A DNA stretch of 48,371 nt, taken from JBFFXF01 sp041569895. GTDB lineage: Bacteria; Planctomycetota; UBA8108; JACQVS01. The DNA lies in assembly GCA_041569895.1 (NCBI GenBank), contig JBFFXF010000014.1, positions 1-48,371 on the forward strand, read 5' to 3'. Made by a program: the position numbers and the translations under genes. The notes beneath the pieces are model-generated. The model searched no databases and had not been told where the DNA came from. It worked only from the letters and a program-made list of their open reading frames with translations. This document shows, piece after piece, positions 33,752 to 45,977 of the stretch; the stretch's first letter is position 1; each line of letters starts with the position of its first letter.

Positions 33752-35182
33752 TCAGAAAGCTTTCTCGCGGGCCTCGATGGGCACGGAGATGAATTCATGG
33801 AGGAGCGTGCCGGAGGTCGCCTCGACGATCCGGACGATGCCGTCGAATCCGCCGACCGCGACGGCCTGGCCGTCGGGGCGGAACGTCACGGCGTACACGG
33901 AGCTCGACGGGAGCTCGTATCGCGAGACCAGCTTGCCGTCGGCCTCCTGGTACACGCGCACCTCGCCGGACGTGTTGAGGCTGCTGCCGGCGACGATCAG
34001 GTTGCCGTCGGCGCTGTACTCGACAGCGAAGATCCGCCCCGACATGTCGTCGAACTTGCGGATCAGGTTGTAGTCGTCGCCGATCTTCCGGTCCTTCTCG
34101 CGATGCATGCGGTAGATCTTCGGCGCGCCGTCGGCGCCGCCGACCAGGAGCTCGTCCTTCGCCGGGTGGCGATCCAACGCCATCAGGCCGCCCTTGAGCG
34201 CGCCCGGCGTGATGCTCGTGATGTTGTCGATGAACTGCTCCGTCTTGACCATGATCAGCTTCATCGACCGGTCACGGCTCACCGACACCAGGTGCGAGCT
34301 GTCCTTCGAGAAGATGGTGTCCAGCACCCAGTCGTCGTGGGCGCCCTGGTAGAGCACCTGCTCGCCGGTCTTCGCGTCGATCGCCCGGAGCGTGTTGTCG
34401 GCGCAGCCGAAAGCGACGCGCGTGCCATCGGGCGACCAGCTGGCGCCGTAGACGGTGTCGAACGTGACGGGATACGAGACGCGCAGGCGGCGCTTCTCGA
34501 CGTCCCAGATCTGCACCTCGCCCATGCGCGCCGGCGAGCCCCCGGTGACGGCGAGCAGCGTTCCGTCCGGCGAGAAGCGCAACGACTCGATGCGCTCCGA
34601 GAGCCCCACCAGCCGCGCGACGATGCTCGAGCCGTCACCGGCGTGGAGCAGCACCTCGTTGTTTCCGGAGACCGCGAGCAGCGTGCCGTCGGGCGAGAAG
34701 TCGAGCGCGGTGATCACCGGCGGCGACGTGTACACCGGCAGACTCTCCATCGTGTAGGTGACCTTCTCGCTGGCGGGCGTATCGTCCTTCGCGCCCTCGG
34801 CGATCCAGCGCGCGATGCGATCGACGAGCGCCTTCGGCAGCGGCTCGGCGTCCTTCGGCATCGCCGGCGGATCGTCGCCCTGGGGCGTGATCTCCTCGAT
34901 CAGCAGGCTCTCCTCCGGCTTGCCGGGCACGACGATCGGGTCGTCGTCCTCGTCGCGGCCCTTCCCCATCAGGAAGTCGTACCCCGTGGCGATGAAGTCG
35001 CCGCGGGCGCGCGCCGGCTGGTGGCAGCCCTGGCAGTGCTGGCGGAGGATCGGCTGGATGTCGCCGTAGAAGCTGACGGCGGCCTCGGCCTCCGCGGGCG
35101 CCGCATCCTTCTCTTCAGCGAAAAGGACCGGCGACGCCAGCACGAGGACCGCTGCCGCGCATGGAGTGACCCATGTGCTCAT
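33752..35182 (-). CDS. Planctomycete cytochrome c plus WD40 propeller protein
   Basis: The protein has 476 residues with a signal peptide (VTPCAAAVLVLASPVLFAEE). The N-terminal PSD-type cytochrome c domain has C50-Q-G-C53-H54 (DIQPILRQHCQGCHQPARAR) and the distal MPKDAEPLP methionine typical of these domains. From about residue 155 a WD40-like beta-propeller of six or seven blades follows: VITALDFSPDGTLLAVSGNN, IESLRFSPDGTLLAVTGGSP, GASWSPDGTRVAFGCADNTL, RIFAVEYSADGNLIVAGSSL and VYAVTFRPDGQAVAVGGFDG. It is exported and membrane- or surface-associated. It starts 31 bp after the DUF1501 stop and ends 13 bp before the DUF1549/1553 start, so all three are one operon. The propeller is probably a protein- or substrate-docking platform. 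Confidence 0.93.
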   Translation of the reverse strand: MSTWVTPCAAAVLVLASPVLFAEEKDAAPAEAEAAVSFYGDIQPILRQHCQGCHQPARARGDFIATGYDFLMGKGRDEDDDPIVVPGKPEESLLIEEITPQGDDPPAMPKDAEPLPKALVDRIARWIAEGAKDDTPASEKVTYTMESLPVYTSPPVITALDFSPDGTLLAVSGNNEVLLHAGDGSSIVARLVGLSERIESLRFSPDGTLLAVTGGSPARMGEVQIWDVEKRRLRVSYPVTFDTVYGASWSPDGTRVAFGCADNTLRAIDAKTGEQVLYQGAHDDWVLDTIFSKDSSHLVSVSRDRSMKLIMVKTEQFIDNITSITPGALKGGLMALDRHPAKDELLVGGADGAPKIYRMHREKDRKIGDDYNLIRKFDDMSGRIFAVEYSADGNLIVAGSSLNTSGEVRVYQEADGKLVSRYELPSSSVYAVTFRPDGQAVAVGGFDGIVRIVEATSGTLLHEFISVPIEAREKAF

Positions 35183-35213
35183 TGGCTGTGACCCGCGCTC
35201 GAACGCTCCGGCA

Positions 35214-36665
35214 TCAGGCGAAGATCGCCGAGACCGGCGCGCCCTGGACCAGCTCGCGTGGCTGGTTCAGGTGGTTGTAGACGATTGTCTCCGGATGGAT
35301 CCCGACGGCGTGGTAGATCGACGCCAGCAGGTCCCGTGGGTGCACCGGATCGTCGACCGGCGCCGACGCAGTGGCGTCGGACTTCCCGTGGACGAACCCG
35401 CGCTTGACGCCGCCACCGGCGACAACCGCCGTGAAGCAGTAGGGCCAGTGGTCGCGACCGTCCTTCGAGTTGCCGTTGCCGGACGTGCTGACGCCGCGCT
35501 TCGGGCTGCGTCCGAACTCGCCGACCGCCACGACGAGGGTCTCGTCGAGGAGGCCGTGGTCGTCGAGGTCCTCGATCAGCATCGCCAGGCCCGGGTCGAG
35601 CATCGGGCCGGACTGCTTCTTCATGCGATCCGGAAGCCCGACGTGGACGTCCCAGGAGTGGTTGTCCGAGTTGGCGACCTTCGGCCAGTTGATCTCGACG
35701 AAGCGCGTGCCGGCCTCGACGAGGCGGCGCGCCAGCAGACAGCACTGCCCGAACGTCGTCCGTCCGTAGCGGTCTCGCAGCGCGTCCTTCTCCTCGCCGA
35801 TCGCGAACGCGTTGCGCGCGCGGCCGGACGTCACCAGGGCGAGCGCCTGCTCCGTGTACTGATCGAGATCGAACCGCTCGACCGCGCGCTCCACCTCCGG
35901 CATGCTCTTCGAGACCAGGTCGAGGAGACGCGCGCGTCGCTCCATGCGGGGCACCGTGATCTCCGGCCTCATGGCGAGGTCGTCGATCTTGATGCGATCC
36001 ATCTTGTTGTTGTCCATGTCGTCGCCGGACGGGAAGAGATAGTACGGGTCGTACGCGCGGCCGAGGAACCCGGCCGTTCCCGCCTTGTTGACGACGTTAC
36101 TCTCCTGCAGCGGCCGCGGCATCATGACGAAGGGCAGCATCGGCGCCTCGGGCGGCCGGAACTTGACGATGTTGCAGCCGACGTTCGGGAAGTCCTTCGG
36201 CGTCGGCGGCTCGAGCTGTCCCGAGGGGCTGACCTTGTCGGTCGTGTAGCCGGTGAGCATCTGGTACATCGCCGCCGTGTGGTTGAAGAGCCCCACCGGC
36301 GTGTAGCTCATCGACCGGATCATCGTCAGCTTGTCGGTGACCTGCGCGAGGCGCGGCATGAGCTCGGTCACTTCCATGCCGGGCACCTTGGTCTGGATGG
36401 TCTTGAAGATGCTCCTGGTCTCGGGGTCCTCCTTGGGGTCCCAGAGATCGATGTGGCTGGGCCCGCCCTGGAGGTAGATCAGGATGACGCTCTTCGCCCG
36501 GCCCCAGCCCGGACCACCTCCGCGGACGGCGGCGCTGGCGTCCTGCAGCTTCAGGAGCTGCGCCAGGGAGAAACCGAAGAAGGCGGAACCACCGACCCGC
36601 AGCAGCTGACGCCGGGTCATTCCGTCGCACGTGGCCTTGCCATTGTCTCCGGGGATCACGAGCAT
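35214..36665 (-). CDS. DUF1501 protein with Tat-type signal
   Basis: The protein has 483 residues, start ATG at 36663-36665 with GGAGG nine bases upstream. The N-terminus, DNGKATCDGMTRRQLLRVGG, is the characteristic opening of these proteins, and the TRRQLLRVGG stretch is a Tat signal. Domain features are VILIYLQGGPSHIDLWDPKE near the start, LFNHTAAMYQMLTGYT, RRLVEAGTRFVEINWP, HSWDVHVGLPDRMKKQSGPM, then LLDETLVVAVGEFGRSPKRG and RDHWPYCFTAVVAGGGVKRG, placing the metal/phosphate-like site residues of the sulfatase/phosphatase superfamily. The substrate is not known. It is the first gene of the operon DUF1501-cytochrome/WD40-DUF1549/1553, so its promoter is in the 330-bp gap upstream. Confidence 0.94.
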   Translation of the reverse strand: MLVIPGDNGKATCDGMTRRQLLRVGGSAFFGFSLAQLLKLQDASAAVRGGGPGWGRAKSVILIYLQGGPSHIDLWDPKEDPETRSIFKTIQTKVPGMEVTELMPRLAQVTDKLTMIRSMSYTPVGLFNHTAAMYQMLTGYTTDKVSPSGQLEPPTPKDFPNVGCNIVKFRPPEAPMLPFVMMPRPLQESNVVNKAGTAGFLGRAYDPYYLFPSGDDMDNNKMDRIKIDDLAMRPEITVPRMERRARLLDLVSKSMPEVERAVERFDLDQYTEQALALVTSGRARNAFAIGEEKDALRDRYGRTTFGQCCLLARRLVEAGTRFVEINWPKVANSDNHSWDVHVGLPDRMKKQSGPMLDPGLAMLIEDLDDHGLLDETLVVAVGEFGRSPKRGVSTSGNGNSKDGRDHWPYCFTAVVAGGGVKRGFVHGKSDATASAPVDDPVHPRDLLASIYHAVGIHPETIVYNHLNQPRELVQGAPVSAIFA

Positions 36666-36995
36666 CTGGAGTTTCCTCCGGTTCGAGTTCTATTCTTCCC
36701 AAGCTGACCGACGGGCGCTGCTCGCGTGAGCGCTCAGGCTCGCCCGATCATCGCGTCGTCGGATCGAATCGTCGGGTCGCATCGCGGGCGGCGCCGATGG
36801 CCCCCGCCCGGCGGCGGGTGTACCGGGGGCGGCACCCGCATGATCGGCCACAGTATAACCGCTGGCGCCGTCAAGTGAAAGAATCACGGCGGCGGGGGCT
36901 CCCCGGATGGCCGGCTGCTTTCTCTCACAAAGTCTCTCACGAGGCGCCCTGCGGCGGCCGCGCCAAAGTGCCTGTGCGCCGTGCTTTCCGTCGCC
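36666..36995. promoter_or_regulatory. 330-bp gap: leader of the DUF1501 operon with a weak promoter candidate
   Basis: No gene is present. On the minus strand TATACT (36857-36852) is a good -10 hexamer. The nicest -35 hexamer, TTGACG (36874-36869), is only 11 bases away, too close for a normal sigma-70 promoter. At the usual 17-base spacing the -35 would be TTTCAC. If used, it would give a leader of about 180 bases. The left part also takes the 3' end of the upstream amidohydrolase gene. No T-run terminator was seen. Confidence 0.35.
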
Positions 36996-40193
<3,198 letters not shown>

Positions 40194-40451
40194 CGGGGTG
40201 ACCTCGTTCGTGTGCTCGTCGGAAAGGACGTGTGTTACTCCGGCAGGGTTCGATTGTATGCGCTCGCGGCGCAACGATGAAGGCCGCGTCGCGAGCGCCC
40301 GGGCGACACGGCGTCGTTCTCCGCGGCATGACCGGGGAGGCCTGTTCGGGGACTGCGGGCCGGGTTACGATGCGTCGCGGTCAACGGGCCGAGCGGGGGC
40401 AGGGTGTTCCCACAGCCGGTCTGCCGGGCAATCCAGTCGAAAGGGAAAGAG

Positions 40452-40916
40452 ATGAATCGATTCCTGTGCGTGTCCGCCGTTATCGTCTCCACGTGCGTCG
40501 CCTCCGCGCTCGTCGTCGTCCTCGAGGGGGACGACGCCGGCGAGGCCGAGGCCGCCGGTGTGTTCAGCGAGAGGACCATCCGCGGCCGGTGGGGGTTCAA
40601 CGCCCTGGGCCGCATCGTGCCACCCGCGTTCGACCCGCCGGCGGAGGCAGCCGCCGTCGGCATCATGACGTTCGACGGCGAGGGCGGCCTGCGGATCGAC
40701 GACGTCATCAACATCAACGGCACGGCGATCGGACCGCGGACGTCGACTTCCGGCAGCTACACGGTCAACCCCGACGGGACCGGCGAGATGGTCGTCCAGT
40801 TCATCGGCGACCCGGGGCCGACGCCGCTCTCCTTCGTCATCGTCGACAGGCGACGCGAGATCCGTTTCATCCGCACCGACCTCGGTGTGGGCGGCGGCGT
40901 CGCGAAACGGCAGTAG
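40452..40916 (+). CDS. Small secreted protein of unknown function
   Basis: The protein has 154 residues from the ATG at 40452, preceded by GGGAAAGAG. The N-terminus is a signal peptide (CVSAVIVSTCVASALVVVLE). The mature part has the pattern IRGRWGFNALGRIVPPAFDP, AAAVGIMTFDGEGGLRIDDV, then GSYTVNPDGTGEMVVQFIGD. This order (G-x-[YW]-x-F, G-x-x-TFDG-x-G, G-x-Y-x-V-x-x-DGTG) recurs in small secreted proteins of several soil and marine phyla and suggests a single beta-barrel, but I cannot name a family or a ligand. It is divergent from the amidohydrolase gene across a 258-bp gap with no recognisable promoter. It could be transcribed together with the following methyltransferase fragment. Confidence 0.75.
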   Translation: MNRFLCVSAVIVSTCVASALVVVLEGDDAGEAEAAGVFSERTIRGRWGFNALGRIVPPAFDPPAEAAAVGIMTFDGEGGLRIDDVININGTAIGPRTSTSGSYTVNPDGTGEMVVQFIGDPGPTPLSFVIVDRRREIRFIRTDLGVGGGVAKRQ

Positions 40917-40980
40917 AACCGGTGGCCCGCGGCGCCGCGTGGATCGTTCCGGCCGCTCACGTGATGCAGAAGACAGCACC

Positions 40981-41481
40981 ATGATCGATCCCCTGCGCGA
41001 GCTGCCGGCGGCGGATCCCACCGACGTCTACCGCCGTCGCGATGGCATCTTCGCGACCGAGCTCCTGGTGGCGGCGCTGTGCCACCTCGATCTCTTCACG
41101 CTGCTGGTCTCCCGCGGGGTGATGACGCTCGACGCTCTCTGCGAGCAGCTCGGCCTTCACCGGCGCCCGGCCGACGTCATGATGACGCTCTTCGCGGCGA
41201 TGGGATTCGTCGAACGCGAGGGCGAGACCTTTCGCGCGTCGCGCGTGGCGCGGGAGTTTCTCTCCGCCGACTCACCCTGGAACCTCGAGCCGTACTACAC
41301 GTCGCTGCGCGACCGGCCGCTCTGCCGATCGATGCTCGACGTGCTGCGCACCGGCAGACCCGCGACGTGGGCCTCCGAGGACGAGGAGTGGGCGTGCCTC
41401 GCGGCGACCGGCTTCGTCGATCCCCGCTGGCTGGAGGTCGCCGCGGGGCGCGGCGCCGTGACGGCGCGGAAGCCCGCGTGA
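40981..41481 (+). pseudogene. O-methyltransferase dimerisation domain without catalytic domain (truncated)
   Basis: The product has 166 residues from the ATG at 40981. It matches the N-terminal winged-helix dimerisation domain of class I O-methyltransferases of the hydroxyneurosporene/polyketide type: YRRRDGIFATELLVAALCHL, DLFTLLVSRGVMTLDALCEQ, LGLHRRPADVMMTLFAAMGF and SPWNLEPYYTSLRDRPLCRS. Full members continue for about 180 residues with an SAM-binding GGGSG-type loop. Here the protein ends with an unrelated Arg/Ala tail (ARKPA), and no methyltransferase sequence is found in any frame before the CotH gene. It is either a decayed gene or a retained dimerisation domain; I favour truncation. 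The 65 bp between this gene and its upstream neighbour suggest co-transcription. Confidence 0.65.
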
Positions 41482-41594
41482 GCCTCGCCGGGACGTCCGG
41501 GGCACCGCCCGCGCCCGATCGCCGGACTGTCACCGCTCGACGTGCCGCGCGCGAGCGAATATGATTGAGCGTTTCGCTGGGAGGAGGGAGCCAC

Positions 41595-44500
41595 ATGCCA
41601 GGGACTCAGAGATCTCGTGCGGCGAGGAGCGCCGCGGCCGCCGCCCTGTGCGCGCTTTTCATTGTCGTCGCCGAAGCTCGTGGAGAGTCGGCCTTTCGCC
41701 GCGGCGATTCGAACACGGACGGCGCCGTCAATCTGTCGGACGCCGTGTCGACTCTGACCTACCTCTTCCTGAGCGGCGACCGGCCGACCTGCCTCGACGC
41801 GTCCGATGCCGACGACGACGGCGTGGTCAACCTCACCGACGCCGTCTACACGCTGAACGCGCTCTTCAACGGCGGACCGGCGTTGCCGCCGCCCGGACTC
41901 GAGTGCGGCGTCGATCCGTCGGCCGACGAGCTCGGGTGCGACTCCTATCCCGGCTGCCCCATCACCGTGGAGCAGGACGTCACCATCACAGAGTTCATGG
42001 CGATCAACGGCGCCGGCATCCGCGACGGGGATCGCCAGCTCTCCGACTGGATCGAGATCGGCAACCTCGGCGACGACGAGGTCGACCTCACGGGCTGGTA
42101 TCTCACTGACGATGCCGACGAGCCGCGGAAATGGGCCTTCCACGACGGCGGAGACGTGACGCTCGCGCCGGGAGAGCACCTGGTGGTCTTCGCGTCGGGC
42201 CAGGAGACCGCCGACTACGTCGATCGCGCCGGCAACCTGCACACCAACTTCGGCCTCGGCGGCGACGGCGAGTACCTCGCGCTCGTCGCTCCGGACGGCC
42301 GGACGATCGTCTCGGAGTACCGCGGCGTCCCCGACCAGGTGCTCGACGTCTCCTACGGAATCGTTCAGGACGCGGTCGTCGCGCGCCGGCTGCTCACCGG
42401 CGGCACCGCTGCCAGGCTCCTCCTGCCCGCGGGCCCCGTCGGTCCCGGGTGGACGGCGGCGGACTTCGACGACGGCGCGTGGATCGAGGGCGAAGCGTCG
42501 ATCGGCTACGAGACCGTCGACAGGGGTATCTTCACCGGCGTCTTCGAGACCGACGTCGAGGACGCGCTGGCCGGCAGGGCGGGCTCGGCGCTCGTCCGTG
42601 TGCGGTTCACCGTCGACGATCCCGGCGCGCTGGAGTCGCTGACGCTGTGGGTGCGGTCGAACGCCGCGTTCACGGCGTATCTCGACGGGACCGAGGTCGC
42701 CGCCGCGCCGGCACGGCCCGAGGCGGTCGCCGTCACCGCGTTCGAGTCGTTCGACCTCGGCGCGCACATCGATCGGCTGCGGGCCGGCGTCAACGTCCTG
42801 GCGCTCCGCGCCGACATCGCCGACGCGGCGACCGAGCGCTTCATCCTGGCGCCGACCCTCGAGGCCGGTGTGCGCGGCACGGCCGAGGTCTACTTCACCT
42901 CCCCGACGCCGCGCGAGCCGAATGGCGATGGCCTCGCGGGCGTCGTCAGCGACACGAAGTTCACCGTCGACCGCGGCTTTCACGACGCGGCCTTCGACGT
43001 CGCGATCACCACCGCCACTCCGGGCGCGACCATCCGCTACTCGACCGACGGCGGCGATCCGTCCGGGCGGAGCGGCGTCGACTACACCGGGCCGATCCGC
43101 ATCGAGTCCACGACCGTGCTGCGCGCTGTCGCCACGCGCGACGACCACGTGCCGACCAACGTCGACACGCAGAGCTACGTCTTCCTGGCGGCGGTGATCC
43201 GCCAGGCGAACGTCCAGCCCGGCTATCCGCGCACCTGGGCGGGCGTGCCGGCCGACTTCGAGATGGATCCGGAGATCGTCGATCGTCCGGAGTACCGGGA
43301 CACCATCATCGACGACCTCAAGTCGATCGCAACGCTCTCGGTGGTCATGGATCGGTCGCACTTCATCTCGCTCTACAACAACCCGCAGGGTCGCGGATTG
43401 AGCACCGAGCGGCCGGCGTCGATGGAGCTCTTCACGGCGGACGGGTCGGAGAGCGTCCAGGAGAACACCGGGGTCCGCATGCACGGTGGCGCCGGCCGCA
43501 ACCCCGAGCACCCGAAGCATTCCTTCCGCTTCATCTTCCGGCGGCGTTACGGCGCGGGGAAGCTCCGCTATCCGCTGTTCGCGAACGATCGCTACGGGAC
43601 GACGGCCGCCGAGTCGTATGACAAGCTCATCATCCGCGGCGGCTTCAACAACACGTTTCCCCACTGGTACGACGAGCAGGGCGTGCGGTCGCAGTACGTC
43701 CGAGATCAGTGGACGCGCGACCTGCAGTTCGAGATGGGCCACGAGTCGGTGCGCGGCCGCTACGTGCACCTCTACGTCAACGGCATGTACTGGGGGCTCT
43801 ACAACGTCACGGAGCGTCCGGACGAGGACTTCGGCGCGTCGTACTTCGGCGGCACCGAGGACGACTACGACGTCGTCAAGAACGGACAGATCACCGCCGG
43901 AACCGGTGCGGGGTGGAGCCGTCTGAACACGGCGGCGCGCGCGGCCCCGACGAACGAGGCGGCCTTCGAGGAGGCGAAATCGCTCTGTGATTTCGAGAAC
44001 CTCATCGACTACATGCTGGAGAACTTCTACTTCGGCAACACCGACTGGGACAACAACAACCAGGTCGCGATGCGCCGCAACAACCCGCCCGGTCAGTTCA
44101 AGTTCGTCTCGTGGGACGCCGAGTTCGCGATATCGCTGGCGCCGGGCGCGCAGCCGAACGACTGGCGGCCGATCCTGCCGATGAACCGGACCACCGTGAA
44201 CAACGGCTCGCGGCCCTCCGGCGTCTTCCAGGCGATCCGCAGGCACCCCGAGTTCAGCCTGCTGCTCGCGGATCGCATCCACAAGCACTTCTTCAACGGC
44301 GGGTGCCTGACGCCGGAGCGCGCGCTGGAGATCTGGAAGCGCCGCGCCGAGGAGGTCTGGAGCCCGATCGTCGCCGAGTCGGCGCGCTGGGGCGATTTCC
44401 GGCGCGACGTCTACTCGCGCCGCGATCCGATGAACGTCTTCCCGCTCTACACGCGGGACGACGTCGTCGCCCGGCACCAGCGGTGGATCTACGAGACCTA

Positions 44501-45848
44501 CTTTCCGCAGCGGACCGAGGTCGTCCTCGGGCAGCTGCGCGCCTCGGGGATGTATCCGAGCGACGCCGAGCCGCCCGTGCTCGAGCCGCACGGCGGCGAC
44601 GTCGCGCCGGGCACGCGGGCTGCGCTCAGCGCCATGCGCGGCGTGCTGTACTACACGGTCGACGGCACCGACCCGCGGGTCCCCGGCGGCGAGGTCGCCC
44701 CCACCGCGGTGATCGGCGGCGACGCGAGCATCGAGGCGCTGCTCACCTCCCCGACCGGCGCGCGGGCGTTCGTTCCGACGGACGGCTCGCTCGGACTCGC
44801 CTGGACCGCCGTCGACTTCGACGACGCCGGCTGGACGGCGGGGACGACCGGCATCGGCTACGAGCGCCGCACCGGATACGAGGACCTCATCGGGACCGAC
44901 GTCGGCGGCGCCATGGACGGCATCAACGGCAGCGTCTACGTGCGCGTGCCCTTCGAGGTCGGGGCGCTCGGCGAGTTCGACTTCCTGACGCTGCGCATGA
45001 AGTACGACGACGGCTTCGTCGCCTACCTCAACGGCGAGGAGGTCGCGCGCGCCAACGCGCCGGACGAGCCGCTCTGGAACTCGGTCGCCGTGCGGAGCCA
45101 CGTCGACTCGCGCGCGAGGGAGTTCGCGGACTTCGACATCACGCCGCATCGCGATCTGCTGCGGCCCGGACTCAACCTGCTCGCGATTCACGGCATGAAC
45201 CGCCGTCCCGACGACAGCGACATGCTGATCCTTCCGGAAATCGGCATCAGCACCGCCGCGAAAGGCGAGCTGACCATCGAGGAGACGACACTCGTCAAGG
45301 CGCGCATCCTGGACGAGGGTCGCTGGAGCCCGCTCACCGAGGCGCTCTTCACCGTCGAGAGCGGCCTGCGCGTCAGCGAGATCATGTACCACCCCGCCGA
45401 TCCCTCGCCCGCGGAGCGCAAGGCCGGCTTCGACGACCAGGACGACTTCGAGTTCCTCGAGCTCTTCAACGCCGGCGCGCGGGCGATCGACCTCCGGGGA
45501 TACGAGCTGCGCGTCGGAGTCCGCATGGAGTTCGGCGACGTGACGCTCGGAGCGGGGCAGCGCGTCGTGGTGGTCTCGAACCGCGCGGCCTTCGAGGCGC
45601 GCTATGGTCGAGACGTCGCCGGGAGCGTCGCCGGTGTATACGAGGGGAAGCTCGCCAACGGTGGCGATGAGATCATCCTGGTGAGCGATCTCGGCGAGGA
45701 GATCGAGCGCTTCACCTACGACGACGCATGGTATCCGGAGACCGACGGCGACGGGCGCTCGCTCGTCCGGGTCGGCGCCGGCGACCCGAACGATCCGGGA
45801 TCGTGGCGGGCGAGTGCCCAGCCCATGGGCTCTCCGGGAAGCGAGTGA
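41595..45848 (+). CDS. Giant secreted dockerin/lamin-tail/CotH protein
   Basis: The protein has 1417 residues. The ATG at 41595 is preceded by GAGGAGGGAG; a TTG ten codons earlier is rejected. A signal peptide (about 8-30) leads directly to an N-terminal dockerin-like pair of EF-hand loops, about 35-120 (RRGDSNTDGAVNLSDAVSTL and ASDADDDGVVNLTDAVYTLN). Next come a lamin-tail domain about 129-257 (VTITEFMAINGAGIRDGDRQ), a jelly-roll about 275-430, a chitobiase/FnIII-like module about 455-531 (ATPGATIRYSTDGGDPSGRS) and a CotH kinase-like domain about 582-902 (MHGGAGRNPEHPKHSFRFIF, YWGLYNVTERPDEDF, FVSWDAEFA). A short FnIII-like segment follows near 1010, then a second jelly-roll about 1057-1215 and a last lamin-tail domain about 1257-1400. 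It shares parts with the CotH protein at 7595-12433 but with the dockerin at the other end. Kinase activity is unproven. Confidence 0.88.
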   Translation: MPGTQRSRAARSAAAAALCALFIVVAEARGESAFRRGDSNTDGAVNLSDAVSTLTYLFLSGDRPTCLDASDADDDGVVNLTDAVYTLNALFNGGPALPPPGLECGVDPSADELGCDSYPGCPITVEQDVTITEFMAINGAGIRDGDRQLSDWIEIGNLGDDEVDLTGWYLTDDADEPRKWAFHDGGDVTLAPGEHLVVFASGQETADYVDRAGNLHTNFGLGGDGEYLALVAPDGRTIVSEYRGVPDQVLDVSYGIVQDAVVARRLLTGGTAARLLLPAGPVGPGWTAADFDDGAWIEGEASIGYETVDRGIFTGVFETDVEDALAGRAGSALVRVRFTVDDPGALESLTLWVRSNAAFTAYLDGTEVAAAPARPEAVAVTAFESFDLGAHIDRLRAGVNVLALRADIADAATERFILAPTLEAGVRGTAEVYFTSPTPREPNGDGLAGVVSDTKFTVDRGFHDAAFDVAITTATPGATIRYSTDGGDPSGRSGVDYTGPIRIESTTVLRAVATRDDHVPTNVDTQSYVFLAAVIRQANVQPGYPRTWAGVPADFEMDPEIVDRPEYRDTIIDDLKSIATLSVVMDRSHFISLYNNPQGRGLSTERPASMELFTADGSESVQENTGVRMHGGAGRNPEHPKHSFRFIFRRRYGAGKLRYPLFANDRYGTTAAESYDKLIIRGGFNNTFPHWYDEQGVRSQYVRDQWTRDLQFEMGHESVRGRYVHLYVNGMYWGLYNVTERPDEDFGASYFGGTEDDYDVVKNGQITAGTGAGWSRLNTAARAAPTNEAAFEEAKSLCDFENLIDYMLENFYFGNTDWDNNNQVAMRRNNPPGQFKFVSWDAEFAISLAPGAQPNDWRPILPMNRTTVNNGSRPSGVFQAIRRHPEFSLLLADRIHKHFFNGGCLTPERALEIWKRRAEEVWSPIVAESARWGDFRRDVYSRRDPMNVFPLYTRDDVVARHQRWIYETYFPQRTEVVLGQLRASGMYPSDAEPPVLEPHGGDVAPGTRAALSAMRGVLYYTVDGTDPRVPGGEVAPTAVIGGDASIEALLTSPTGARAFVPTDGSLGLAWTAVDFDDAGWTAGTTGIGYERRTGYEDLIGTDVGGAMDGINGSVYVRVPFEVGALGEFDFLTLRMKYDDGFVAYLNGEEVARANAPDEPLWNSVAVRSHVDSRAREFADFDITPHRDLLRPGLNLLAIHGMNRRPDDSDMLILPEIGISTAAKGELTIEETTLVKARILDEGRWSPLTEALFTVESGLRVSEIMYHPADPSPAERKAGFDDQDDFEFLELFNAGARAIDLRGYELRVGVRMEFGDVTLGAGQRVVVVSNRAAFEARYGRDVAGSVAGVYEGKLANGGDEIILVSDLGEEIERFTYDDAWYPETDGDGRSLVRVGAGDPNDPGSWRASAQPMGSPGSE

Positions 45849-45882
45849 GCACGCATGATCCGTCCCGCGCCGTTCCCGTACC

Positions 45883-45933
45883 CGTTCCCGTGCCCGGGCC
45901 CGTGCCCGAAAGCGCAGCGCGGGCACGGGAACG
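45883..45933. repeat. Perfect 14-bp inverted repeat between the CotH and dehydrogenase genes
   Basis: The left arm is cgttcccgtgcccg (45883-45896) and the right arm cgggcacgggaacg (45920-45933), separated by 23 bases. It could form a strong GC-rich hairpin in the 129-bp gap, perhaps attenuating read-through. There is no T-run after it, so it is not a standard intrinsic terminator. The arms belong to the CCCGTG/CCCGTT hexamer family seen in other spacers. Confidence 0.8.
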
Positions 45934-45977
45934 ATCGCGGCGGAGGCGACCCTGATTCGCGCGCTTCTGCACAGCAA

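Noticed and set aside
30700..33792. A plus-strand frame of about 1000 codons opposite the DUF1549/1553 gene, and a similar minus-strand frame at 25480-28047 opposite the HEAT gene
   Set aside because: Same reason: no domain, composition typical of shadow frames, and the opposite strand has a clear gene.
36852..36874. Strong sigma-70 promoter TTGACG/TATACT for the DUF1501 operon
   Set aside because: The spacer is only 11 bases; kept only as a weak candidate with a different -35.
41482..41570. Selenocysteine read-through extending the truncated methyltransferase
   Set aside because: The frame after its TGA does not code methyltransferase sequence and has no SECIS-like hairpin, unlike the HMA gene.
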